NCBI GenBank assembly: GCA_019246575.1
Contig: JAFAQG010000701.1
Location: forward strand, 1-5,529
DNA from: Acidobacteriaceae bacterium
GTDB taxonomy: Bacteria; Acidobacteriota; Terriglobia; Bryobacterales; Bryobacteraceae
Reading direction: 5' to 3'
Length of the DNA stretch: 5,529 bases
A program made the translations under genes and the position numbers. The notes under the pieces are model-generated. The model made no database searches and had not been told where the DNA came from. It was given only the letters and a program-made list of their open reading frames with translations. Position 1 is the first letter of the stretch, and every line of letters begins with the position of its first letter. Below, piece by piece: positions 1 through 5,529 of the stretch.

Positions 1-1166
1 TCCAAATGCCGGCGGACAGATGAAACAATTGCCGGATCGCGATTGATCGCCACGACCTCGTTCCAGTTCTTCGGGCTGCCTCCTATGAACGTTCCATCTG
101 CCTTTTGACAGGGCGTTTCGGGACAGTATCCTGTTCTTGCATGAACGGTGAGTCCGGGGTGCGTCGTTGAAACGCGAATATTTCTCCAAACGCGGGGATT
201 ATCGATGTCTGTGGCGGCGAAGGTAAGCGAGTAATGGCCGCGAATGTCCTTCGCAATCTGCTCGTATATGCGGCGCAGATCGTCGGCTTTCGACCGGAAG
301 ACACGTCCGCCCGAATCTCTTGTGATGGCTGAGATCTTCGGCACGTTGCTGTCCGGTGTACCTGAATCGAAGAGCACGGTATAGATGACGACGTCTTTTC
401 CAAGCAGGGCCGCTCCTATATCCGACCACTGATGCGCGGAGGAGTTCTCTCCGGCATCGGTGAAAATCACGAGAAATTTCGATCGCTTTGTGGTTCCACC
501 CGTGGGCGGAGGCGGTCTGCGCCGGAATTCACTTGGAATCGGACTCGTATCGTCTTTCGGGATCGTCTTGGCCGGCGTGGCTGGCGCTATTTGTTTCTCG
601 TCAAACGCACTCAGCACGGTAGCGAGAATAGCGTCGATCAAGGCGGTAGAACCACTCGGACGCAGCCGTTCCACCGCGTCCTTAAATTGCTGCGGATCAG
701 GCGTTCTGTCGACGAGCATTGTGGCGGTATCGCTGAACGGCAAAAGACTTAACAGGACACCGCCGCGACCGCGATCCGAATCCTCGGAGATGCGGTCGGC
801 AAAGTTCGAAAGAGCTGCTCGCAGGGGCTCGAGGACCGTGCTCATGCTGCCGCTCACATCCGCTGCCACAACAACCTGTGCGTAGGCCACGTCGCCCGTG
901 AAGCTGGTGAGATTGCGCGCGACACCTTCATCCTGGATCCGGATCTCGTTACGAGTGAGGCCAGCAACGGGGCGATTACTCTTATCGGTGACGCGAAAGA
1001 CGACGGACACTTCGCGCGTATTGGATCGAAACACGGGGCCTTGCGCGCGGGCGGTAGGGGCCGTGGCGAGCAGTCCTAAGATAATCCCGGAGTGTGCGAA
1101 GCAAGCGTAGAAACGGAGCCCGGAACCCAGTGACCGGGTTTGCCAGTTCTCAAACCTTTGGCGCAT
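1..1166 (-). CDS. VWFA-related (Acidobacteria-type) secreted VWA-domain protein, 3'-truncated by the window edge
   Basis: The frame is open from ATG at 1166 to the window edge, giving 388 visible residues and no stop. Residues 1-41 look like a Sec signal peptide: basic start, hydrophobic stretch around 27-36, and an Ala-Arg-Ala site before Q42. Residues 45-95 match the beta-rich segment that precedes the VWA domain in Acidobacteria-type VWFA-related proteins (NRPVAGLTRNE at 64-74). The VWA domain starts near 96 and has a complete MIDAS: D103-x-S105-x-S107, T174 in GSTAL, and D237 in FTDAGE. The family's usual end, HARTGY, is at 342-347, but the chain continues at least 41 residues with a CPETPC motif at 348-353. 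A Pro-rich insert (about 192-228) sits inside the VWA domain. Such proteins are thought to bind protein partners through the metal site; no substrate is known to me. It is the last visible gene of the operon, 19 nt after its neighbour, with only a weak ribosome site. In-frame TTG at 1184 is a less likely start. Confidence 0.88.
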   Translation of the reverse strand, partial: MRQRFENWQTRSLGSGLRFYACFAHSGIILGLLATAPTARAQGPVFRSNTREVSVVFRVTDKSNRPVAGLTRNEIRIQDEGVARNLTSFTGDVAYAQVVVAADVSGSMSTVLEPLRAALSNFADRISEDSDRGRGGVLLSLLPFSDTATMLVDRTPDPQQFKDAVERLRPSGSTALIDAILATVLSAFDEKQIAPATPAKTIPKDDTSPIPSEFRRRPPPPTGGTTKRSKFLVIFTDAGENSSAHQWSDIGAALLGKDVVIYTVLFDSGTPDSNVPKISAITRDSGGRVFRSKADDLRRIYEQIAKDIRGHYSLTFAATDIDNPRVWRNIRVSTTHPGLTVHARTGYCPETPCQKADGTFIGGSPKNWNEVVAINRDPAIVSSVRRHL

Positions 1167-1185
1167 GAGTTTAGCCGGTTCCAAT

Positions 1186-2154
1186 CTAGGTCCGATCTGT
1201 TCGGGCCTCGTCCAGATAATCGTTCACTTCAACGATGTCGTCGAGTGAGACCTCGAGAATGCACGCTCGAAGCGGAGTATACAAGTCGTCCTTGGCTTCC
1301 GTATACGGGCCGCCTGTGTCGTCGTACCATCGCCGAAGAGCGTTCTTGGTCTTAGCGAATCTTTCCACACGGCTGCCATCGTAAAAACGCACAATCGCGG
1401 TATGGCCGTTTGAGGCTTCAATCTGGCCAACCTGGCCGGCTTTGATTCTATGCGCCTTGTGCAACGCGATGATGTTGTCGTGCTGGTCCGGCCCTCGGGT
1501 GATCGCAACGTAATGTCCGCGGGTATCTTTGCGCGCCACGACCCAAGCCGTTCGACAAAACTCGGGCGATGACGGGTTTGCGACCGCGCGCTTCTTTTCA
1601 GGCTCAGACTCAACCGGATCGTCGATCGAGATCGAATCCCAAAGGTTCGCATTCGATTTCGAAGCTGCATGGCCATCGTGCGAGGTGTCAGGTGCGGCAG
1701 CCAGAGTGTCCATTTCCCGAATGGAGGTTGAATCGGAATCAAAGATGAAGCGATAGACTTTCGATCTAGTCTTGAAGCGCGACGGCGAGTCTCCGCAGCC
1801 GTCCTCGCGCTGTTCTCGGAGATGTCTTCGACTGAGATAGAAGCTGAATGGGGTACCTTTGGGGTGCATTTCCGTGAAGCCTACCCACACGGCCGCACAC
1901 CGCGCTTCGGAGCCGTTGCGCTCGACTTCAATCCTGGTTATCATTTCGCGATCGCTGTTTTCGTCGTAGCGCATTGCGCCAGCCTGGATTGTCCCGCCTT
2001 CCGGGCACGTACACCAGGTTTGATCCTGACGGGGGCGAATTCTCTCGGATTCGCCTGCAAGCGCCGAAACGGGACGAATTAAGCTGAGCGCCGCCATCGC
2101 AGGCAGGAACAGTCGGTATCGGACCCAGCCAGCACGCTTACTTCTCGGCATCAT
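1186..2154 (-). CDS. Secreted protein of unknown function, short paralogue (four-Cys domain plus DIVEVN domain)
   Basis: I do not recognise a named family in this 322-aa protein. Residues 1-33 form a signal peptide (basic start, LFLPAMAALSLI core, Ala-Leu-Ala before G34), so it is probably periplasmic or extracellular. Residues 47-138 form a domain with four cysteines (C48, C50, C86, C120), likely disulfides or a metal site, ending in YRFIFD. Residues 139-200 are a polar, acidic linker likely to be disordered. Residues about 203-318 form a beta-rich module: GHYVAITR at 213-220, KAGQVGQIE at 238-246, IVRFYDGS at 254-261, then DIVEVN at 306-311; an SH3-like barrel is a guess. The same layout and motifs occur in the upstream gene, so the two are paralogues. 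Its start overlaps that gene's stop (ATGA), and GAGG lies 7 nt before the ATG, which supports coupled translation and the first of two adjacent ATGs. The stop is TAG. Confidence 0.85.
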   Translation of the reverse strand: MMPRSKRAGWVRYRLFLPAMAALSLIRPVSALAGESERIRPRQDQTWCTCPEGGTIQAGAMRYDENSDREMITRIEVERNGSEARCAAVWVGFTEMHPKGTPFSFYLSRRHLREQREDGCGDSPSRFKTRSKVYRFIFDSDSTSIREMDTLAAAPDTSHDGHAASKSNANLWDSISIDDPVESEPEKKRAVANPSSPEFCRTAWVVARKDTRGHYVAITRGPDQHDNIIALHKAHRIKAGQVGQIEASNGHTAIVRFYDGSRVERFAKTKNALRRWYDDTGGPYTEAKDDLYTPLRACILEVSLDDIVEVNDYLDEARTDRT

Positions 2155-3686
2155 CGCTGCCCCTCACGCATTCGGATGTCGAACCGGCTCGAGAGAATAG
2201 TTCGCGCTTTCTCTAGGAGGTCGCGGTCTATAACGGCGGATGGAAATCTGCAGACGAGCGGCAAATTGCCAGCGGACTCCGACTGCAGTTGCAATTGCAG
2301 ATCGACAGCGTAGTAGTCGGCGGGGAGCTGTACCGAGTTGCCGGGTTGGAAAATCCTTATATCCGCATCGGTGACGCGCAACGCCGTATCTGCCGATAAC
2401 TGCAAAGGTCCGGCGGTTCGAGAGCCCATGAAACATTGTTGCCGAAAAAAATGCGGCGGCGGGTTGAATCCTGTTGTACCGCCTCTTGAGTTCTCCAATA
2501 CGAGAGTTTGGGTGGCCTTGAGCGCAGTCGCGGTTTTGGGCACTAGTATCCATTGCACAGCCGTACTGCGGACTACATCCAAGGTGTGTGCCTTTTTTGC
2601 ATTAGAGATGTTGTCGTCGAGGCTCACTTCGGCCGGCGCGTAGATTTCGGGCAACAGGGTGGTTCCCAAAGCCTCACGCGCGCGAGCCTCGCTCGATTCG
2701 CTTCCGAAGCGCGTCCACTCGACTCCGAATTGATCGAAGAAATGATTGATTTCGACGATGTCGCTCGAGGCAAAAGTAAATGCTTTCGCCCGGGGCCCAC
2801 GCTGCCGAACTGCAGCAGCGAGAGATAACAGTGCACGGGAAAACGGAGCAGGCGCGGAATGCGGCAGGATCTCAACGATCCACAGCGGTTCGGAGCGGAA
2901 ACCCGCGCGCTTTTTGACAATGCCCAACGTGCCCGCCCATATCTCAACTTCACGCGTTCGTGCAGTCGATATTGTCGTACCCATATCGTCGACGGCTGGA
3001 ACGGCTTTGAGCCGCCGTCGCACAATGACATACGCTCCTTCTTTTAGATCGTCGGCATCGAACGATGAAGCGCCGGGACCCGCGGCGCGCTGTGCACGAG
3101 GGATAAGCCGAATGAGTTCTTTGCCCGTCAAATCGCCGCTTAGTTTCGCCGCATCGTCTGAATCGCTCGGGTTGTCTTGCACGTCTGTTTCAGCCGTACC
3201 CGAGTTGGCAATGTCGCTGTCGCTCAGAGTAACGGCGGCCCCATCATCCGCAAAAAAATCATAAGATTTCTTCAGCGCGAGGAACTGGATTCGGGTATCG
3301 CAGACTGCGGAGATGACGCCATTTTTCGCATTCTCGCGTTTGAAGAAGGGCCGTTCATCGGAGGTATCGAGGCGGACGATTTGTCCGAGCACTGAAATCC
3401 GCTCACAGGAGGGTAAGCCGTTCGCGAGCGGCTGCCCGGGCTGGAATCCCGTAATGACAACACGTGCGCTGTTGTTGCCGAATAAAGAATCGCCGATCGA
3501 GAATTCTCGACCGTCCGAGCAGCCGCAGGGGTGATTCGGACTGCCGGCTGGTGATGGGCGTGGTCCCGCAGATTGCGGCGGTGTCGTTGGTGCGGCCAAC
3601 GCGCACATCGCGGAAAGCCCGGCAAGGAGGGTAACGCCCGACGCAGCCGCGAAGCGATGATGACGCGTACACCTGAAATCCGGCAT
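2151..3686 (-). CDS. Secreted protein of unknown function, long paralogue with extra C-terminal domain
   Basis: This 511-aa protein (numbered from ATG at 3686) has no family I can name. Residues 1-31 are a signal peptide ending Ala-Leu-Ala; a Pro/Ser-rich stretch follows (33-53). Residues 54-147 are a four-cysteine domain (C54, C56, C94, C129) ending in SYDFFADD. Residues 148-188 are an Asp/Ser-rich linker. Residues about 213-322 are a beta-rich module with GAYVIVRRR (217-225), WAGTLGIV (250-257) and DIVEIN (309-314). These parts align with the downstream gene, apart from its different linker. Residues about 340-511 are an extra, mostly beta-type domain with cysteines at 418 and 479 and a helical tail. 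The track of in-frame codons also allows TTG at 3689, but GAGGA lies 7 nt from the ATG and only 4 nt from the TTG, so ATG is preferred. It is the first gene of the operon, directly behind a strong promoter. Export is well supported; any role, such as binding the co-encoded VWA protein, is inference. Confidence 0.86.
   Translation of the reverse strand: MPDFRCTRHHRFAAASGVTLLAGLSAMCALAAPTTPPQSAGPRPSPAGSPNHPCGCSDGREFSIGDSLFGNNSARVVITGFQPGQPLANGLPSCERISVLGQIVRLDTSDERPFFKRENAKNGVISAVCDTRIQFLALKKSYDFFADDGAAVTLSDSDIANSGTAETDVQDNPSDSDDAAKLSGDLTGKELIRLIPRAQRAAGPGASSFDADDLKEGAYVIVRRRLKAVPAVDDMGTTISTARTREVEIWAGTLGIVKKRAGFRSEPLWIVEILPHSAPAPFSRALLSLAAAVRQRGPRAKAFTFASSDIVEINHFFDQFGVEWTRFGSESSEARAREALGTTLLPEIYAPAEVSLDDNISNAKKAHTLDVVRSTAVQWILVPKTATALKATQTLVLENSRGGTTGFNPPPHFFRQQCFMGSRTAGPLQLSADTALRVTDADIRIFQPGNSVQLPADYYAVDLQLQLQSESAGNLPLVCRFPSAVIDRDLLEKARTILSSRFDIRMREGQR
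2162..2165 (-). promoter_or_regulatory. Ribosome binding site of the second operon gene, inside the first gene's 3' end
   Basis: GAGG on the minus strand lies 7 nt before ATG at 2154 and is embedded in the last codons of the upstream gene. Together with the ATGA stop/start overlap at 2151-2154 it indicates translational coupling of the two paralogues. Confidence 0.6.
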
Positions 3687-3692
3687 CAATCG

Positions 3693-3697
3693 TCCTC
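3693..3697 (-). promoter_or_regulatory. Ribosome binding site of the first operon gene
   Basis: GAGGA on the minus strand ends its GAGG core 7 nt before ATG at 3686. The TTG at 3689 would leave only 4 nt, so this site decides the start in favour of ATG. Confidence 0.7.
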
Positions 3698-3713
3698 AGA
3701 TGGCCGAAGTTCA

Positions 3714-3742
3714 GTTATAGATCCGGATGCCGGTCAAGTCAA
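3714..3742 (-). promoter_or_regulatory. Sigma-70-type promoter of the secreted-protein/VWA operon
   Basis: On the minus strand a -35 box TTGACT (3742-3737) and a -10 box TATAAC (3719-3714) are separated by exactly 17 nt. Each box matches 5 of 6 consensus positions. A start site about 7 nt downstream (near 3707) would give a leader of roughly 20 nt, just enough to hold the GAGGA ribosome site before ATG at 3686. This suggests largely constitutive expression of the operon without a long regulatory leader. It also suggests that the operon is transcribed separately from the GH28 gene upstream. I see no clear operator repeat around it. Confidence 0.72.
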
Positions 3743-3779
3743 GAGCGTTGAATGCTCGGGTGGCAAATAGACATGTGTT

Positions 3780-4017
3780 TTGACACAGGCACGCTGGGCG
3801 GGTGAAACGTGCGCATTCCCGCGTTCTCTTTCGCGCGACGAAGCTCTCGCGTACTGGCACGGAGCAGGCAACACGGTATTCGTTGCTGAGGATGACGGCA
3901 TCATTCTTGGGGGCCTACATTCTTCGCCCAAATCAGCATGGTGGCGGCTCACATGTAAGCAGCTCCGGGTATGTAACTGCATCGTTTGCAAGGGGACGGG
4001 GCGTCACGGCAAATTGA
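3780..4017 (+). pseudogene. GNAT-family N-acetyltransferase remnant, frameshifted and truncated
   Basis: The plus strand encodes the front half of a GNAT acetyltransferase in two frames. From 3780 the first frame reads AGETCAFPRSLSRDEALAYW, then NTVFVAEDDGIILG. This matches the usual start of a bacterial GNAT subgroup whose members I recall reading RAGETYA-P...SRDEALAYW...VFVAE-DG-I-GTY. At the run of five G (3909-3913) the match moves to the next frame, continuing AYILRPNQHGGGSHVSSSGY and VTASFARGRGV, then TGA at 4015-4017. One extra G explains the shift. The match ends at ARGRGV, the start of the acetyl-CoA-binding R/Q-x-x-G-x-G/A motif, so the whole C-terminal half is missing. The family's roughly 20 N-terminal residues are also absent: an in-frame TAG lies at 3768-3770. 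It cannot make an active enzyme. It is the only plus-strand coding trace here, lying between two minus-strand units, and is probably a relic left by a rearrangement. Confidence 0.82.
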
Positions 4018-4038
4018 CTGCCTCGTGCTAACGCGCAA

Positions 4039-5529
4039 TCAATTCGTGTCGGGGGCGGATTGGTACGTTCGCCAGTAATCGGTATTCGATTCTTCGAGAG
4101 GCTGCCTCGCCTCGGTGAGCGCGTTTCCCAGCATGATAATCCTGTCTTTTTCGCCCGGCGCGGCGGAGAGAAATGCGCCTGTGCCGGCGAACGCACGGCT
4201 ATTGCGGACGATTGCGTCCGGACAGCGGTCGAGCCGGACCACAGGCGCTCCGGCGAGCGGTTCGCTCGACGAGACATCATCCAATTCGAGTTCCTTTGAA
4301 TCCCGAATCAAAAATGCCGGGCCGCTGCCGGCGTTCAATCGCACATTGTGCAGTTCGAGACCGGCCGTGTTGTATGCCACCATCCCGGTATCGCCCGAGC
4401 CGATTATGTTGCCGATACGCAGACCTCGAATGGGCATCTCGGGCAGCCCTTCGACTTGAATGGGAGTGCGTGAATGATTGATACTCACGTTGCTGATCGC
4501 AATATTGCGAAACACGGGCGTTCGATTCGAAACAGGCTGTTCAGCGGTTCTCGTTTCGCCCTCCATGATGTAGTAATTCGTCACATCGATCCCCACGGGC
4601 ACGTTGTCCATGCTCCAGTTGTCGAAGCGCACATTTTCAACAACGCCGCCACGCCCGCGACGGCTCTTAATACGAACACCGATTTGAGTGCCGTTGCAGG
4701 TGATGTTGCTAGCCACGAGGTTCCGAATGCCGCCTGCGATTTCGCTGCCCAAAACGACCGCACCATGCGCGCGATGAACGTTGCAATTCGTGATGGTTAC
4801 GTTTTCCGTCGGGCGATTCACACGCAGTCCGTCGGCGTCTTTTCCGGACTTGATCACGATGCCGTCGTCGCCGGTATCGATGTAGCTGTTCGAGATGCGG
4901 ACGTCACGGCTGGAATCGACTGCAATGCCGTCCGTCTGCGCGCCCGGATAGGTCTCGACTGTAACACCGTCCACGACGGCCTTCTCTGTATACAGCAGAT
5001 GAATGGCCCACATCGGCGAACCAACGATGTGGATACGTTGAATGAGAACGTTCTTGCTGTCCATGGTGCGGACGAACGAGGGACGCAGGTGCGGAGCGGC
5101 AGCCCGATACAGTTGCTTCGGCGCGGGCGTGTGTTGCTCGAGAGCATCGAGCAGACGATTCCACTCAGGACCGAATACTGAGCCCGGCCCAGCGGCGCTG
5201 TTCTTTTCCGGACGGCCCAAAAGGTTGAGCCAGGCCTGGTGATCGGTCGTGAGCGTGCCCTGACCGACGATGGACACGTTCTCGAGATGCCGTCCTCCGA
5301 TGAGCGGCACGGGCATGATGCATTCGATACCCTGTTCCCTGCCCTCGGCCAGCGGCAGTTTCATTGCAGGAAAGCGCAGCGTCGCGCCGGCATCGACATA
5401 GAGCGTCATGTTGCTGACGAGTTCGATGGGTCCGGTACTGTACGTTCCTGCAGGAACAAACACTGTGCCTCCACCGGCGGCTTTCGCCGCCTGAATCGCG
5501 GCGCGGAATGCGCCGGTCGAGAGCGAAGA
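4039..5529 (-). CDS. Glycoside hydrolase family 28 (polygalacturonase-like), 5'-truncated by the window edge
   Basis: The frame enters from the right edge and gives 496 visible residues before TGA at 4041-4039. GH28 enzymes are right-handed parallel beta-helix proteins that hydrolyse galacturonide or related bonds in pectin, usually outside the cytoplasm. Counting from the first visible residue, the N-terminal helix cap motif GGGTVFVPAGTY is at 19-30 and the core motifs follow in order: QTDG at 198-201, TGDDG at 219-223 (catalytic D221, D222), AHGAVVLGSE at 254-263 (H255) and RIKS at 286-289. Repeated N-V/I-x-I-x-N strands typical of beta-helix coils run through residues about 155-350. The first motif has Gln where many family members have Asn. 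The missing N-terminus should be a few dozen residues including any signal peptide, so export cannot be judged. The GTG at 5461-5463 is the valine of GTVFVP, not the start. Whether it cuts polygalacturonan endo- or exo-wise, or rhamnogalacturonan, cannot be read from this. Confidence 0.93.
   Translation of the reverse strand, partial: SSLSTGAFRAAIQAAKAAGGGTVFVPAGTYSTGPIELVSNMTLYVDAGATLRFPAMKLPLAEGREQGIECIMPVPLIGGRHLENVSIVGQGTLTTDHQAWLNLLGRPEKNSAAGPGSVFGPEWNRLLDALEQHTPAPKQLYRAAAPHLRPSFVRTMDSKNVLIQRIHIVGSPMWAIHLLYTEKAVVDGVTVETYPGAQTDGIAVDSSRDVRISNSYIDTGDDGIVIKSGKDADGLRVNRPTENVTITNCNVHRAHGAVVLGSEIAGGIRNLVASNITCNGTQIGVRIKSRRGRGGVVENVRFDNWSMDNVPVGIDVTNYYIMEGETRTAEQPVSNRTPVFRNIAISNVSINHSRTPIQVEGLPEMPIRGLRIGNIIGSGDTGMVAYNTAGLELHNVRLNAGSGPAFLIRDSKELELDDVSSSEPLAGAPVVRLDRCPDAIVRNSRAFAGTGAFLSAAPGEKDRIIMLGNALTEARQPLEESNTDYWRTYQSAPDTN

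Noticed and set aside
460..885. Plus-strand open frame of 141 codons
   Set aside because: It is antisense to the VWA domain including its MIDAS motif, and has no domain or ribosome site of its own.
2613..2630. EVSLDD in the long paralogue repeats the EVSLDD that precedes IVEVN in the short one
   Set aside because: Only six residues match, the flanks do not, and the true counterpart of the short protein's DIVEVN is DIVEIN at 2745-2762. Probably chance.
3600..3606. Possible lipoprotein site at the cysteine (residue 28) in the long paralogue's signal peptide
   Set aside because: The residues before the Cys (Ser-Ala-Met) do not fit a lipobox, and an Ala-Leu-Ala signal peptidase I site follows directly.
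3748..3779. Plus-strand promoter for the GNAT relic
   Set aside because: Only a poor TTGAAT/TAGACA pair with a 14-nt spacer is present, and the gene is broken.
3950..4038. Terminator after the GH28 gene
   Set aside because: I could find no GC-rich hairpin followed by a T run on the minus strand.
4474..5181. Long open frame of 235 codons on the plus strand
   Set aside because: It lies wholly antisense to the GH28 gene, whose catalytic motifs are clear. Its apparent His/Asp/Val repeats are the reverse reading of the beta-helix coils.
5461..5463. GTG as the start of the GH28 gene
   Set aside because: It encodes the valine of the conserved GGGTVFVPAGTY motif, and the frame continues with typical GH28 sequence to the window edge.
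1..5529. CRISPR array, tRNA/rRNA genes, insertion sequences
   Set aside because: No regularly spaced repeats, no tRNA-like or rRNA sequence and no transposase or terminal inverted repeats were seen on either strand.

Overview
The window looks like chromosomal DNA of an acidobacterium, probably of the Solibacter/Bryobacter type. The main reason is the protein at the left end, which has the layout of the Acidobacteria-type VWFA-related secreted proteins (N-terminal 'V.D..NRPV.GLT..E' segment, VWA domain, closing 'HARTGY'). A bacterial GH28 pectinase-like enzyme at the right end fits a soil polysaccharide degrader. The taxonomy is inferred from protein style only; no rRNA or other marker is present. 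All intact genes are on the minus strand, so they read from high to low coordinates.

Right end (4039-5529): a GH28 glycoside hydrolase whose N-terminus lies outside the window. Its catalytic aspartates, histidine and RIK motif are all visible. Centre (about 3690-4038): a spacer holding a decayed plus-strand GNAT acetyltransferase gene (frameshifted, and cut off inside the acetyl-CoA-binding region) and, reading the other way, a near-consensus sigma-70 promoter at 3714-3742.

Left two thirds (1-3686): a compact three-gene operon driven by that promoter. Gene order is a 511-aa secreted protein, a 322-aa secreted protein (4-nt ATGA overlap) and a VWA-domain protein (19-nt gap, C-terminus outside the window). 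All three have signal peptides. The first two show no family I recognise, but they are paralogues of each other: both have a four-cysteine N-terminal domain with the same CxC...IT pattern, an acidic Ser/Asp-rich linker, and a small beta-rich domain ending in DIVE[V/I]N. The longer one carries an extra C-terminal domain.

The most interesting content is therefore a coupled, exported, disulfide-prone paralogue pair beside a metal-binding VWA protein. A cell-surface or periplasmic complex is a reasonable guess, but its function is not shown by the sequence.
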